DNA of 42,514 bases from Leptospiraceae bacterium (GCA_947458405.1 CANGZW010000017.1:1-42514); one strand, 5' to 3'; positions 8,481 to 18,234 are shown, counted from the stretch's first letter. Notes: generated by a model not told the origin, from the letters alone. A program made the numbers and translations.

Positions 8481-9126
8481 TAGCAATCCCCCAAGTTTTA
8501 GCGAGATTGATTAACTCACCTAAAGTTAGTTTTCCCAATTTTCGCGTTACATTTACCCTATGAGTATTCACAGTTCTGTCACTGATATCCATTTTTTCAG
8601 CAATCTCTGTATAAGTTAATCCATTTGTAAAATAACTGATAAATTCTAATTCCTTAGGACTCAACCGATGAAAAGGATTCATCTTAGAGTTTCTTATCTT
8701 TTCAAAATCTGGCATACTGCCTATTTTCTTTGTGAAATAAGTTCCACCCTTGATTACGGTTTCAATTGCATTTAAAAGAATATCTTTAGGTTCATACTTG
8801 GCTACAAATCCATCTATACCCGAATCCTTGCAAAGTTGTATCACTTTTTCATCACTTATATTAGATATAATAATAGTTTTTAAATTTGGAATTTTTGACT
8901 TTGCTTTCACAATTATATCCAATCCATTGGTTCCGGGCATTAAAAAATCAATTATCAGTAAATCTGGCTTTTTTAATTCAACCATGGTAAGAATCTCATT
9001 GGGCTCTAGAATTTTTCCTACAAGATCAAAAATTTGATTCTGTTTTAATAAATAAGCCAATCCTAAGAGAAAAATTTCATGATCATCAGCGATTAAAACT
9101 TTTACTTTTTTTTCGGCTACTTCCAT
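8473..9126 (-). CDS. NarL/FixJ-type response regulator
   Basis: A 217-aa two-component regulator. The receiver domain has the acidic pair Asp14-Asp15 (IADDHE), phosphoacceptor Asp60 (IIDFLMPG), Ser88 and Lys110. The C-terminal LuxR-type helix-turn-helix is LSPKELEFISYFTNGLTYTEIAEKMDISDRTVNTHRVNVTRKL in shortened terms: ELE, TYTEIAEKM, DRTVNTHR. An upstream in-frame ATG would extend the frame to 9282, but those 52 residues overlap pyk and lack any domain character. The chosen ATG at 9126 begins the receiver fold directly and has AGGGG upstream. It ends the asd-pyk operon; no partner kinase is adjacent. Confidence 0.88.
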   Translation of the reverse strand: MEVAEKKVKVLIADDHEIFLLGLAYLLKQNQIFDLVGKILEPNEILTMVELKKPDLLIIDFLMPGTNGLDIIVKAKSKIPNLKTIIISNISDEKVIQLCKDSGIDGFVAKYEPKDILLNAIETVIKGGTYFTKKIGSMPDFEKIRNSKMNPFHRLSPKELEFISYFTNGLTYTEIAEKMDISDRTVNTHRVNVTRKLGKLTLGELINLAKTWGIAIN

Positions 9127-9136
9127 AATATAACCC

Positions 9137-10561
9137 CTATTTGACTTCTCTAATTTGAATAGTTTCAACCCTATCGGTACCGGCGATAATGTCAGACAAT
9201 ATAACGACTTTATCGCCCACAGAAACCATGTCATTTTTTTTAATCGTATCAATCGCGGCAATAATGGTCTTCTCAGGATCACTTGAAAAATCCATTCTGT
9301 AAGGCAAAATACCCCTATGTAACCATAACTTTCTTCTTACAGAAGTCATGTTAGTGAAAGCATGTATTACTGGATATTCAGGATGAAATCCTGCAAGGTT
9401 CATTGCCGTAGTACCCCGTCTGGTTATAACTATCACAGCAGGAACTTTTAGTGAATCCGCCAACAAAGCCGCGGCTTTAGCAAGCTCTTCTTTTTGGTTA
9501 CGGGGAACTCTTTCTTTGATATACCCCACTCCACCACCAGAATTTTCCACTCTAAGAGCAATTTTGTTGAGCATTTCTACGCACTTTTCAGGATATTTTC
9601 CACTTGCTGTTTCTCCTGAAAGCATAATGGCATCCGACTCTTCAAATACAGCATTCGCAACATCGGTGACTTCCGCCCTTGTGGGAGAAGGAAACTGTAT
9701 CATACTTTCTAGAAGGTGGGTAGCTACAATCACAGGTTTCCCTTGTATTGCGCATTCTTTGATAATTTTTCTCTGTATTATAGGAAGTTCCTGTATTTCA
9801 ACTTCTACTCCAAGATCTCCCCGAGCAATCATCACACCATCGGAAACTTCAATGATTTGTTTATAATATTTAACTGCTTCCTGATCTTCTATTTTGGAAA
9901 CAATTCGAGCATGTCCATTGTTATCTTCAATAAACTTCCGTAACTCCAAAACATCTTGGGGTGTTCTGACAAACGATAAAGCTACAAAATCAATATCCTG
10001 CTCTAATCCAAATAAAATGTCCCTCTTATCTTTAGCAGTAATAGAAGGTAAATTGACTCTAATTCCTGGTAAATTTATATGTTTTCTGCTACCTAGCTTC
10101 CCACCATCTAGAACACGACAGACCAGTTCTTTTTCTTTTTTTTCGAGTACTACAAGATTAATAAGCCCATTATCAACAGTGACCTTATCTCCCTCTTTTA
10201 GATCATTCACTATATCACTATAATTTACAAATACAGACTTCGCTTCTGATTCCAATCCGGGAATTATATGAAAAGTAAAGATCTCCCCAATTTTTAAATC
10301 TAGTTCGGCATTTACATCCCCCGTTCTTATCTCGGGTCCCTGGGTATCTAAAAGTATCGCAATGGGGTGTTTTAGTTTACGATTTATGTTTTTAATTTTT
10401 TTGATGACATCCCCATGAAACTTGTGATCCCCATGCGACATGTTTAATCGAGCTATATTCATTCCCGCGAGAGCTAATTTTTCAATCATCTCAGAAGACA
10501 TAGTAGCAGGCCCGATCGTACATATAATTTTTGTCTTACGAAATTTTGTAGCTATTGCCAT
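9137..10561 (-). CDS. pyk: pyruvate kinase
   Basis: A 474-aa glycolytic enzyme converting phosphoenolpyruvate and ADP to pyruvate and ATP. Diagnostic segments are [10 protein letters not shown] near the N-terminus, [46 protein letters not shown] (metal and phosphate binding) and [14 protein letters not shown]. The usual ATQMLESM is ATHLLESM here. Length and the three-domain order (A, B, C) are complete. It starts 1 base after the 644-aa gene and is followed 10 bases later by the response regulator, so it is transcribed from upstream with asd. Confidence 0.96.
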   Translation of the reverse strand: MAIATKFRKTKIICTIGPATMSSEMIEKLALAGMNIARLNMSHGDHKFHGDVIKKIKNINRKLKHPIAILLDTQGPEIRTGDVNAELDLKIGEIFTFHIIPGLESEAKSVFVNYSDIVNDLKEGDKVTVDNGLINLVVLEKKEKELVCRVLDGGKLGSRKHINLPGIRVNLPSITAKDKRDILFGLEQDIDFVALSFVRTPQDVLELRKFIEDNNGHARIVSKIEDQEAVKYYKQIIEVSDGVMIARGDLGVEVEIQELPIIQRKIIKECAIQGKPVIVATHLLESMIQFPSPTRAEVTDVANAVFEESDAIMLSGETASGKYPEKCVEMLNKIALRVENSGGGVGYIKERVPRNQKEELAKAAALLADSLKVPAVIVITRRGTTAMNLAGFHPEYPVIHAFTNMTSVRRKLWLHRGILPYRMDFSSDPEKTIIAAIDTIKKNDMVSVGDKVVILSDIIAGTDRVETIQIREVK

Positions 10562-10562
10562 A

Positions 10563-12497
10563 TTAAATTTTTTTAATTATCCTTTCTATAAATTCTTCTA
10601 ATGATGAGTATAAATCAAATCGTTCTTGGTTTGGAATGGAAGACTTCTTTTCTTTATCGTGCTCAAATTTTGCTTTTTCTAATAACGTACTACCATTTTT
10701 TTTCAAATATTCTTTTGTAACCAATATGGGCCACTTATACTTAGGTGGATTCTGAGCTGTTTTAATTTGAAAGGAAAGAATTTCTTTACTAAAATTTTTC
10801 TTTAATATATCTAAAAGCTCTTCTTCTGTAATGGGTTCATCGTATGAACTTACCAAAAACTCTCTATCAGGATAAATTTCCCTATCCCATGCAGAGTCTA
10901 AAATGGATGCAATTTTTTTATATGTAGACTTAAGGCTTTCTTCCTCTTTTGGATCTTTCTTTGTTTTCTTTGCAGAAGGAGTAGTTACGTTAGAATCATC
11001 TGCCTTTATTGATTTTAATTTTTCTTCTACCCTACGTGCGGTTTCCTCATCAATTTCCTTAGCTTTTAATATATCGATTTTCTTCTTTTGATTGACTTCG
11101 TATTTCATCTTTAGCTTTTCAGCTTCTATTTCAGAAACATGAACATTGCCTGTAAAGCTTCTCCAAATACGTATAAAGATATTCAGATATTTAAAAAAAC
11201 TGTAATGCTCAACTTCTATAAAATTTTTCTTTTGAATATCATCTAAAAAATCCATAATATGCATTCTACTGAGAATTCTAATTTCAAAATCATTTCCAGT
11301 TTCTTCAAAAAGTCTCTTTGCTAAGTATATAGCTTCCTTTAATGCGGTCTTGTGTAGCAAATATTGGTGATACACACCGTTATCTTCATGCTCTACATAG
11401 CATAAATTTGAATTAGAGATAAGTGAAGAGACTACCTCTTTGGGTAATGCCTCGTCATTTAATCGTAGGTTTTTTACCTTACAGATTTTACCGGCACCTT
11501 CTAAATATTTTAAGATTTCTTGGGCTTTTTCAGTTAATTCTTTCTGCACCATCTCTTGTTTATAATGCTCAAGATGATTCTCGAGTATGATCAATTCTTC
11601 AACGAGAGTCTTTTGATCTCCAAAATTCCCATCCATGAATTTTAAGACTGTTTCCGCAATTACCTTCGGTTTAGAAAGTTGCTCTTCTGTGGGAGGACTG
11701 AGAATACCAATTTTTATAAAATTGGGAATAATAGTTTCTAGTATAAAATCAAAGTATATATTTTTTCTTTCTATAATTTCTTCAGGATCATTGTAGAGAA
11801 AAATAGATTTATTAGAAATCTTAGGAGCTTTCTCATTTCGAAAAAATAGTAAACTTTTATCCTGATTCAGCATTTTTAAAATTGGCTTTAGATGAATATT
11901 AAATGTTTCTTCTTTCATATTCTTGGTAGTGTCATACTTACAATTAAATAATTGTGATATATCCCATGAGGCATATGTTTCACTTAATTTATTTTCATTT
12001 ACTTTATTGAAAATAAATTGCTTGAAATTTTCTCCAGAGTGTGGAATACGATTTACAGATAATCCTCTTTTGATTGTATTTACACTGACTTCATTGCACA
12101 TATTCAATATTCTTTCAGAGGAATCCCCATCAATCGCAGGAGGTCTTAAAAATACTGTATTTCGAGCTAAAATTTTATGAAGATACTCACTTCTTATGTT
12201 TGATGATGGATCATATTCAACAGTAGTAATTTTTTTTACTATTGGAATTAGGCTTCTAAAAGCTAGATCAACTAAAAAACTCTCTACCCTGGATTCTTCT
12301 AAGGTGGCATCTTTAGCCAGGACCATTACATTGGGTAGTAACTTATTTGTAATATATTTTTCAGACCAGGTAGCAATACTAAAGAATAAACGTACGATAC
12401 CTTTATTCTTATTATCTTTTGCTTCCATACTCTGTACTACATCAAGTGCAGAAGCATAGTCTAAAATTTTATAAATATTTTTCCCCGGTTCTAACAA
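10563..12497 (-). CDS. hypothetical 644-aa cytoplasmic protein between asd and pyk
   Basis: I do not recognise this family. The protein has no signal peptide or membrane segment. It is charged and largely helical, with a lysine/glutamate-rich coiled-coil stretch at about 455-525 ([20 protein letters not shown], then [16 protein letters not shown]), followed by a compact C-terminal region that includes [15 protein letters not shown] and [16 protein letters not shown]. It is packed between asd (2-base gap) and pyk (1-base gap), so co-transcription and probably coupled translation are expected. The N-terminal 300 residues contain no motif I can name. The context does not reveal a metabolic reaction; a structural or regulatory role is possible. 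Confidence 0.7.
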   Translation of the reverse strand: MLEPGKNIYKILDYASALDVVQSMEAKDNKNKGIVRLFFSIATWSEKYITNKLLPNVMVLAKDATLEESRVESFLVDLAFRSLIPIVKKITTVEYDPSSNIRSEYLHKILARNTVFLRPPAIDGDSSERILNMCNEVSVNTIKRGLSVNRIPHSGENFKQFIFNKVNENKLSETYASWDISQLFNCKYDTTKNMKEETFNIHLKPILKMLNQDKSLLFFRNEKAPKISNKSIFLYNDPEEIIERKNIYFDFILETIIPNFIKIGILSPPTEEQLSKPKVIAETVLKFMDGNFGDQKTLVEELIILENHLEHYKQEMVQKELTEKAQEILKYLEGAGKICKVKNLRLNDEALPKEVVSSLISNSNLCYVEHEDNGVYHQYLLHKTALKEAIYLAKRLFEETGNDFEIRILSRMHIMDFLDDIQKKNFIEVEHYSFFKYLNIFIRIWRSFTGNVHVSEIEAEKLKMKYEVNQKKKIDILKAKEIDEETARRVEEKLKSIKADDSNVTTPSAKKTKKDPKEEESLKSTYKKIASILDSAWDREIYPDREFLVSSYDEPITEEELLDILKKNFSKEILSFQIKTAQNPPKYKWPILVTKEYLKKNGSTLLEKAKFEHDKEKKSSIPNQERFDLYSSLEEFIERIIKKI

Positions 12498-12499
12498 AA

Positions 12500-13555
12500 T
12501 TAATCTACTTTTAATAACCCTTTTTTATAAACAAGTTCTGCATTCAAAATAGCCGCTCCCGCCGCCCCACGAATCGTATTGTGACTGAGTACCACATATT
12601 TAAAATCAAACAGTGGATCGGGGCGGAGTCTTCCTACAGTTGTAGTCATCCCCCTTCCCGAATTCAAGTCAATTCTCGGTTGCGGGCGATCTATTTCTTC
12701 TTTATAATCAATAACTACAGCGGGAGCTGAGGGGAGACCCAATTTTTGGGGTTCTCCTAAAAAATCTGCCCATACTTTCTTGATTTCAAACTCTGTTGTT
12801 TTTTTAGATAACTTTACTGAAACACAAACAGTGTGTCCATCAATAACGGGAACCCGATTGCAATGGGCAGAAGTAGCAAATCCTGCAGAAACAATTTTTC
12901 CGCCCTCTATTTTACCCAGACACTTTTGTGGTTCTGTTTCCACTTTCGATTCTTCCCCACTAATGTAGGGAATAACATTTCCTAAAATATCCATTGAAGG
13001 TACTCCGGGGTAACCTGCCCCAGAGACTGCCTGCATAGATACAACATAGAGGCTTTCAATTCCAAAATTTTCCATGAGGGGTTTGAGTGTAATTGTCACT
13101 CCCATGATCGTACAGTTTGAATTAGTAATAATTTTTCCCGGTGTTTTTTGAAAGGAAAGAACATCGAGATGATCTGGATTGACTTCCGCACTTAAAATAG
13201 GAACATCTTCCTGCATTCTATAATTTTTTGCATTGGAGATAACCATTACACCGGCTTTTGCGTAATTCATTTCAATCTCACCCGCAACGTCACTGTCCAG
13301 ACCGCTGAAAACTAAATCTACATCGGGAGTTTCCGAAGGTTTACAGGTTACCACTTTCATTTTTTTGGCGTAGGGCGGAATATGAGAAGATACTTTCCAA
13401 CGGGATGCCATTACATCCCCGTAAAAATTACCCGCACTTCTATCAGAAGCTCCCAAATGGGTAACTTCAAAATATTCATGATTTTCTAGTAATTCAATAA
13501 ATCTTTGACCAACAGATCCAGTGGCACCCAAAACAGCAACTTTAGCTTTTCTCAT
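12500..13555 (-). CDS. asd: aspartate-semialdehyde dehydrogenase, archaeal/fungal type
   Basis: A 351-aa enzyme reducing aspartyl phosphate to aspartate semialdehyde, the branch point to lysine/diaminopimelate, methionine and threonine. The nucleotide-binding loop is GATGSVGQ (10-17), the catalytic cysteine is Cys148 in NSNCT, and the acid/base histidine region is [11 protein letters not shown] (231-241). [18 protein letters not shown] is typical of the archaeal/fungal branch rather than the E. coli type. asd is an essential gene reported on the small chromosome CII of Leptospira, which supports the replicon assignment. It is followed immediately by the 644-aa gene and pyk. Confidence 0.95.
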   Translation of the reverse strand: MRKAKVAVLGATGSVGQRFIELLENHEYFEVTHLGASDRSAGNFYGDVMASRWKVSSHIPPYAKKMKVVTCKPSETPDVDLVFSGLDSDVAGEIEMNYAKAGVMVISNAKNYRMQEDVPILSAEVNPDHLDVLSFQKTPGKIITNSNCTIMGVTITLKPLMENFGIESLYVVSMQAVSGAGYPGVPSMDILGNVIPYISGEESKVETEPQKCLGKIEGGKIVSAGFATSAHCNRVPVIDGHTVCVSVKLSKKTTEFEIKKVWADFLGEPQKLGLPSAPAVVIDYKEEIDRPQPRIDLNSGRGMTTTVGRLRPDPLFDFKYVVLSHNTIRGAAGAAILNAELVYKKGLLKVD

Positions 13556-13611
13556 TTAAAAATCCTTTCCAGATACTCAATTCCTTCCAGTATTTTAAAG
13601 AAAGATAATCT

Positions 13612-14082
13612 TTAAAGCATTTCTCTAAATATCCCCTCTACACGTTTATCGAGAGAATCCAAAAAATTTCGAAAAACATGCATGAAGAGAATAGAAGGTA
13701 TGGCAATCATCAATCCGTAAATTGTTGTTAGAAGAGCCTGGCTAATTCCTCCAGCAAAAATTTCTGGAGAAGCCTGTTTAAATAGTTTCATACTTTCAAA
13801 GGCAGAGTGAATTCCCAGAACTGTCCCCAAAAGTCCTAAAAGTGTAGAAATTCCAGCTAGGTTTCCCAACCAGAGAATTTCTCTTTCCCGAAAGAAATAA
13901 ATAATTTCCCACTCTTGAATGGTGAAGGGCAATTTCTTTTCTTTGAAAGATTGGTTGATAATTTTAATATATTGAAAATGAAAATAAGAAAGATCCAAAA
14001 CAATCCCAAACACAAGTATAGAGACTAAAAGCAGAAAGTACATTCCGCTTCCTCCCTGTTCGAGTCGCAATAAGAGATTCAA
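13612..14082 (-). CDS. MotA/TolQ/ExbB-family proton channel protein
   Basis: A 156-aa inner-membrane protein with three membrane segments: MYFLLLVSILVFGIVLDL, NLAGISTLLGLLGTVLGIHSAF and GGISQALLTTIYGLMIAIPSILFMHVF. The GLLGTVLGI...GGISQALLTTIYGLMIAIP pattern is the signature of the ExbB/TolQ group. It is shorter than typical ExbB (about 230 aa), and no ExbD/TolR partner is adjacent; its neighbours are a cNMP-binding protein (1-base gap upstream) and asd. It may energise an envelope process with a partner encoded elsewhere. Confidence 0.82.
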   Translation of the reverse strand: MNLLLRLEQGGSGMYFLLLVSILVFGIVLDLSYFHFQYIKIINQSFKEKKLPFTIQEWEIIYFFREREILWLGNLAGISTLLGLLGTVLGIHSAFESMKLFKQASPEIFAGGISQALLTTIYGLMIAIPSILFMHVFRNFLDSLDKRVEGIFREML

Positions 14083-14083
14083 T

Positions 14084-14470
14084 TTAAAACTCTGCTTTTC
14101 GGGCAGACAATTCGTTGATTTTTTGAAATAGCATATCGTTGGTAGATGCCAGTCTCTGAGCCATAATATTTACCATTTTGGAGGCAAAAAGGGGATTATC
14201 TACTAGAAATTTTTCCAATTGTGGTTTGTTTTCAATTACAGCCATACGCACATCTTGAATGACCCTTGCACAGGCACTCCGGGGCTTATCTCTAAACAAT
14301 GCCATCTCTCCAAAAAAATCCCCTACTTTCATAGTAGAGAGACTGACCTCTTTGCCCTTGAGAACCACATAAATTTCAACTGATCCCTCAAGAACGATGT
14401 ACATAGAGACTCCCTTGTCCCCTTCTTGAAAAATTATTTTTCCTGTTTTAACTGTGACAATCGATGCCAT
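14084..14470 (-). CDS. single-domain cyclic-nucleotide-binding protein
   Basis: A 128-aa protein that is essentially one cNMP-binding (CAP effector) domain: GKIIFQEGDKGVSMYIVLEGSVEIY, then the phosphate-binding cassette GDFFGEMALFRDKPRSACARV with its Glu and Arg, and a C-terminal helix (NDMLFQKINEL). It has no DNA-binding domain. It is the first gene of the asd-pyk operon, 1 base upstream of the ExbB-like gene, so it may regulate a partner by direct contact in response to a cyclic nucleotide. Proteins of this type are numerous in Leptospira. Confidence 0.85.
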   Translation of the reverse strand: MASIVTVKTGKIIFQEGDKGVSMYIVLEGSVEIYVVLKGKEVSLSTMKVGDFFGEMALFRDKPRSACARVIQDVRMAVIENKPQLEKFLVDNPLFASKMVNIMAQRLASTNDMLFQKINELSARKAEF

Positions 14471-14493
14471 TTTTTTATACGCTATTCAAAACA

Positions 14494-14526
14494 GCTTTTT
14501 GGTTTTTCAATTTGAATCCAAAAAGC
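14494..14526. promoter_or_regulatory. inverted repeat in divergent intergenic region
   Basis: GCTTTTTGG (14494-14502) and CCAAAAAGC (14518-14526) are perfect 9-bp arms around a 15-nt spacer that itself contains TTCAATTTGAA. It lies between the cNMP-protein gene and the divergent acyltransferase-3 gene, so it may be an operator or a leader hairpin. No protein can be assigned. Confidence 0.35.
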
Positions 14527-14628
14527 AGTAGTATTTTAATTTTCGACAATTACAAAAATTAGAAGCCTAAAAAAGGTAATTCGATATACCCATATCATTT
14601 TATTATTTTTAATTTTCGGGAGATACCA

Positions 14629-15774
14629 ATGGATACTACCCCTGCACAAAAATCCGAAATAATCGGACTATTCTTTTTACTTATTCTCCTATTACAGAAT
14701 TCATTTAGAGAATTATTAATAGGAAAAACCAAAAGTCAAACCCCATCCAATTCAAAAGAGAGAAGTCAGGCTATTGATATTTTAAGGGGACTCGCTATGT
14801 GTGGAATAGTTTTAATACATGTGGACTCCTATATCCTGTACTACCATCCCGAGGATAGTATTACAATCTTCTCCAGAGCCGTAGCAAACATTTCCCGTTT
14901 TTCCGTTCCTACATTTATTCTTTCCTCGGGTATTTTTTTATCATGGAAAGGAAAGAAAGAATTTTGGAAAGCAAGACTAATCCATCTAATACTCCCCTAC
15001 TCCATCTTCTGTATGGGGGGATATTTTACAAAGTATCCACCCACTGATGGCTGGAGTTCTGATTTTATAATACGTTATTTTTCTGGAAGTATATTTGAAC
15101 CTTACTACTATGTTCCTCTACTTTTACAATTTTACTTTTTTTACTCTATCTTTTTTAAAGAAAATCATCTTTGGAGTTCAAATCTCCGTTATGGTATTCT
15201 ATTTTCTGCACTTATCTTAAATCTTGCCTCTAATCATTTTTTTCCCGAAGGAGAAAACTTAAAAAGAATAGAACCTTTCTTGTTTTCCAATTTTATATTT
15301 TTCTTTGTGTTGGGAATTTTTACTGGGCCTATTCTTTCAAGTCCACTCTTGTACTCTGATTTTTTTAATCAAAGAAAAATCAAAATCAGTTTATACGTCC
15401 TTACAGGAATCTATATTCTCTATATAATCTTCACAACCATCCAAACTCGATTTGGGTTTTCTAACCATTTTATTTTCTATCCTATTGTCTCCTTTTTAAT
15501 TCTCCTAAATCTTGGAATTAAACTTGAGAAATCTAATAATAGAGCGATTAAAATTTTTAATCAAATCTTAAGTCACATTGGAAAAAATAGCCTCTTTATT
15601 TTTTTGGCACATCCGATTTTAATTCATATCTTACATGCATTTGATCCATTCAGTTTAGGAGGGAAATATATTTCTTATTTTATAATACTTGTACTAAATA
15701 TTTCAATACCCCTGGGTATAGGGGAATTATATAAAAAAATATCATCTTTGATTATTGCCCGGACTGGACAATAA
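14629..15774 (+). CDS. acyltransferase-3 family membrane protein
   Basis: A 381-aa polytopic protein with about ten membrane segments. After an N-terminal anchor (FFLLILLLQNSF), the family signature RSQAIDILRGLAMCGIVLIHVDSY (about 48-71) matches the start of acyltransferase-3/DUF1624 proteins, which move acetyl or other acyl groups onto extracytoplasmic sugars. The C-terminus (FIFLAHPILIHIL) carries the usual histidine-containing helix. A good GGGAG ribosome site precedes the ATG. The stop codon lies in a hairpin at 15747-15779. The target is unknown; lipopolysaccharide or another surface glycan is likely. Confidence 0.75.
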   Translation: MDTTPAQKSEIIGLFFLLILLLQNSFRELLIGKTKSQTPSNSKERSQAIDILRGLAMCGIVLIHVDSYILYYHPEDSITIFSRAVANISRFSVPTFILSSGIFLSWKGKKEFWKARLIHLILPYSIFCMGGYFTKYPPTDGWSSDFIIRYFSGSIFEPYYYVPLLLQFYFFYSIFFKENHLWSSNLRYGILFSALILNLASNHFFPEGENLKRIEPFLFSNFIFFFVLGIFTGPILSSPLLYSDFFNQRKIKISLYVLTGIYILYIIFTTIQTRFGFSNHFIFYPIVSFLILLNLGIKLEKSNNRAIKIFNQILSHIGKNSLFIFLAHPILIHILHAFDPFSLGGKYISYFIILVLNISIPLGIGELYKKISSLIIARTGQ

Positions 15775-15779
15775 TCAAA
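15747..15779 (+). terminator. hairpin at the end of the acyltransferase-3 gene
   Basis: TTTGATTATTG (15747-15757) and CAATAATCAAA (15769-15779) are perfect 11-bp arms around an 11-nt loop spanning the stop codon. An 18-bp palindrome follows at 15790-15807, then a run of T. Together they probably end transcription between convergent genes. Confidence 0.5.
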
Positions 15780-15789
15780 TAATTGAATA

Positions 15790-15807
15790 TAGTAAATATA
15801 TTTACTA
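15790..15807. terminator. 18-bp perfect palindrome between convergent genes
   Basis: TAGTAAATATATTTACTA reads the same on both strands and is followed on the plus strand by CTTTTTTTTT. It overlaps the stop codon of the lysine-tailed protein gene on the minus strand. A bidirectional terminator role is plausible, although the stem is weak because it is almost all A/T. Confidence 0.35.
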
Positions 15808-16731
15808 CTTTTTTTTGGTTGCTGGTTTTTTCTTTGCCGGTGGAGCCTGTACTGCTTTCTTTTTAGCTACCACTTCTTTTTTCTTAGAAACGGTTACTTT
15901 TTTCTTGGCGATAGGCTCTTTCTTCTTAGAGATTGGTTCTTTTTTCTTTGCTACTGGCTCTTTCTTTTTAGCAATAGGCTCTTGTTTTTTTGAGACTGTT
16001 TTTTTAGAAGAGGTAGTTTTTGATTCAGATTTTTTTGCTTCAGTATTTGTAACAGGAGTTTCAATGACTGGTGAGACAACTTCTTCTCTGACTTTCACCA
16101 CGACTTCTGCTTGTTCAATATCTTCATCCTGATCTTTTGTAGATTCTGTCTGATCTTCTTTTTTTGCTTCCGATGCAGGAGATATTTCTTCTTCTATGGT
16201 AACTGTTTTTGGCTCTTCTATTTTATCTGTTGCCTCTGTGGACGGAACAACTTTCTCTGCTACCAATGAATTTAAATCGGCTATAAAACTGAGATGTAAT
16301 GAAAAATGAATGAGATGAAGATTAGTCCATTCTTCTTTGTTCAATCTATCAAAAAAAGGATGCATTGCCATATGACCATTAAAATTTTCAAATTCAGTAA
16401 TCATCGATCTCAATCTCTGAATTGCAGGTTGTATGGGAGCATCTTCTCTTTTTGCAGGTGCACTGGCATTTGGATATCCCTGTCTCATCATTCCCGATTT
16501 GATGATCTTTTTATACATATATTTTCCAACAGTCATCCTAACAATTTTAGGCTGATGCTTGGGAAATCCATGCATTGATCCATGAAGCATATCTGTTAAA
16601 TGCTGGAGTATTTGATAAACTGACCAAACTCCAGTTGTTTTTAGCCCCACGGCCTTTTCTATTTTTTCTATTTCTTGTTCTAAATCTCTAAATGAGTTCA
16701 GCTTTAACTCTCTTCGCAATCTTTCCTCCAA
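15805..16731 (-). CDS. DUF1569/DinB-like protein with histone-H1-like lysine tail
   Basis: A 308-aa protein in three parts. Residues 1-155 match DUF1569 (DinB-like helical bundle): VYQILQHLTDMLHGSMHGFPKH, HPFFDRLNKEEWTNLHLIHFSLHLSF, with His positions that can bind metal. Residues about 160-230 are an acidic linker. Residues 233-308 are a lysine/alanine/proline tail of seven-residue units such as AKKKEPI, ending PATKKK. Such tails occur in histone H1-like and AlgP-type proteins and bind DNA without sequence specificity. The start lies 17 bases after the parB stop in the same direction, so it is probably the third gene of a parA-parB operon. The role is inferred only: DNA condensation or anchoring linked to segregation. 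Confidence 0.72.
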   Translation of the reverse strand: MEERLRRELKLNSFRDLEQEIEKIEKAVGLKTTGVWSVYQILQHLTDMLHGSMHGFPKHQPKIVRMTVGKYMYKKIIKSGMMRQGYPNASAPAKREDAPIQPAIQRLRSMITEFENFNGHMAMHPFFDRLNKEEWTNLHLIHFSLHLSFIADLNSLVAEKVVPSTEATDKIEEPKTVTIEEEISPASEAKKEDQTESTKDQDEDIEQAEVVVKVREEVVSPVIETPVTNTEAKKSESKTTSSKKTVSKKQEPIAKKKEPVAKKKEPISKKKEPIAKKKVTVSKKKEVVAKKKAVQAPPAKKKPATKKK

Positions 16732-16748
16732 TTAATCATAATTGATTT

Positions 16749-17456
16749 TTAAATCAGCCCATATCTCTTTTTCAAGAGATGTAAATCCCTAATAAACGCC
16801 TCTCTTTTTTTGGGAGGGAGTATGTTTAAATCTACGGATACCTTGGAATCTTTTATCCGTTTGCCCGGGGGTGAAATCACTTCACCCCCCCTACCCTCTT
16901 TGTCTTTTAAGAGATTTTCTAGGTTTTTTATGGAAGCATCTCTGCCTGATTTCATCAGCTCTTCCACTGACTTCTGGTCTAAACGTGCTATCGAACTTAA
17001 TTGTTTTATATAGCGTTCGGAATATCCCAAAATCACAGCGACTTCTTCCGCAGTCTTTTTTTTCTCTTTCCGGAGGTAAACTATAGCCTTACCAACTTCC
17101 CATGGATTGAGACTTTTTCGCTTCTCATTCTCTGCAAGAGCCATTTCATAACAAACATCTAAGGAGTCATTTACTATTCTTGCAGGGATTTCATTCCATC
17201 CCAGTTTTTGGGCAGCTCTGAATCTTCTCTCACCCGCAACTATCTGGTACTTATCCTGATCTCTTCTTACAACGATTGGCTCAATCAAACCCAAACGGGA
17301 CATTGATTCCACCAGATCTTCCACCTTTTCCTTATCTAAAATTCGGGGTTGATGGGGGTTGGGTAAGATTTGGGATAAATTTAATTTTTCCGGATCCGCT
17401 CCTGTCTGATAGGCGGAAAGCAAATCCATAGAAGCAAATTCACTTTTCTTTGTCAT
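16749..17456 (-). CDS. parB: ParB-like centromere-binding protein (system 1)
   Basis: A 235-aa ParB/Spo0J-family protein. Visible are the N-terminal PNPHQPR motif (33-38), the CTP-binding box GERRFRAA (75-82), box II AENEKRKSLNPWEVG (108-122) and a helix-turn-helix at about 135-158 (TAEEVAVILGYSERYIKQLS). The C-terminal region is short compared with chromosomal ParB (about 280 aa) but ends in a plausible dimerisation helix. It overlaps parA by 17 bases. One near-palindromic parS candidate lies inside this gene (16867-16889) and another upstream of parA. The sequence differs markedly from the second ParB at 27016. Confidence 0.9.
   Translation of the reverse strand: MTKKSEFASMDLLSAYQTGADPEKLNLSQILPNPHQPRILDKEKVEDLVESMSRLGLIEPIVVRRDQDKYQIVAGERRFRAAQKLGWNEIPARIVNDSLDVCYEMALAENEKRKSLNPWEVGKAIVYLRKEKKKTAEEVAVILGYSERYIKQLSSIARLDQKSVEELMKSGRDASIKNLENLLKDKEGRGGEVISPPGKRIKDSKVSVDLNILPPKKREAFIRDLHLLKKRYGLI
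16867..16889. promoter_or_regulatory. candidate parS site inside parB (system 1)
   Basis: GGGGGTGAAA (16867-16876) and CTTCACCCCC (16880-16889) form an inverted repeat around TCA, with one mismatch in the arms. The core is nearly identical to the perfect palindrome upstream of parA at 18268. Two copies flanking or within one parAB operon, about 1.4 kb apart, suggest a ParB-binding centromere. It does not match the usual chromosomal parS (TGTTTCACGTGAAACA) but shares the GTGAAA/TTTCAC half-sites. Confidence 0.6.
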
Positions 17457-18234
17457 TTATCTTACTTCTCACCTCCATCGCTAACTCTAAAAAAGGAATT
17501 CTAATTTTATCGTCACAGTCTTTTAGCATTTTACCTTTTACCTGTGCCTGCGGTATTCCTTCCTTACGGGGAATCACAGTTTTAAAAACGGGGAAGTATT
17601 TTTTTACACCTTCCGCCAGACCCGACAATGCTCTCGATTCTTCGTATAAATTGAACACGGCCCCCAATAATTTTAATCCTGGGTTTGCCTTTTTTTTAAT
17701 TTTTTCAATAGTTCCATATAGATCGCTAATCCCCTGAACACTAAAAGCCCTTGTTTGAATGGGAATCAAAACGTAATCCGATGCTATGAGCGCATTTTCC
17801 AAACTCAAGCCCAATGAAGGAGAGCAGTCTATTAAAATATAATCATAATCTTTGCGCACAGTTTCTAGAACATCCCGTAATAAACTAAAATCTTCTACAC
17901 CAAAAGGGGTAGTAAAATTTGCTAATGATATAGAGGAGGGGAGAACATGAAAATTTTTATGAACTTCTCTTATGACTTTATTTGCTGGAATACTTTCTTT
18001 GCCCCTATATCCCAAACAATCAAAGACTGAGGTTGGAGTTTCCTTAAAGAAGAACCGGCTTGCGTTTGCCTGAGCATCCCAATCCACCAAAAGAACTTTC
18101 TCTTTTTCAGCAAGTGCCTCCGAAAGAAAAAGGGAGATAGAAGTTTTTCCTTCTCCACCTTTTTGATTGGATATTGAAATAATTTTACCTAATTTATTAT
18201 TTTTCTTTGTTGTTTTAATATTTTTTGTAGCCAT
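17440..18234 (-). CDS. parA: ParA-like partition ATPase (system 1)
   Basis: A 264-aa Walker-type partition ATPase. The deviant Walker A motif is KGGEGKT (25-31), followed by LLVDWDAQANAS (Walker A' region), DYILIDCSPSLGLSLENAL (Walker B) and YVLIPIQTRAFSVQG. A basic 15-residue N-terminal extension (KTTKKNNK) may bind DNA, but there is no separate helix-turn-helix, so it resembles chromosomal/type Ib ParA. It drives segregation with the downstream ParB. A perfect palindrome 34 bases upstream of the start could be both centromere and operator. Confidence 0.92.
   Translation of the reverse strand: MATKNIKTTKKNNKLGKIISISNQKGGEGKTSISLFLSEALAEKEKVLLVDWDAQANASRFFFKETPTSVFDCLGYRGKESIPANKVIREVHKNFHVLPSSISLANFTTPFGVEDFSLLRDVLETVRKDYDYILIDCSPSLGLSLENALIASDYVLIPIQTRAFSVQGISDLYGTIEKIKKKANPGLKLLGAVFNLYEESRALSGLAEGVKKYFPVFKTVIPRKEGIPQAQVKGKMLKDCDDKIRIPFLELAMEVRSKINDKEK

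Noticed and set aside
9127-9282. N-terminal extension of the response regulator
   Set aside because: It overlaps the pyk coding end and has no domain; the ATG at 9126 starts the receiver fold and has a ribosome site.
15755-16132. Hydrophobic 125-codon plus-strand frame with repeated FFLAIGS units
   Set aside because: It is the antisense image of the lysine-repeat tail on the minus strand and has no ribosome site.
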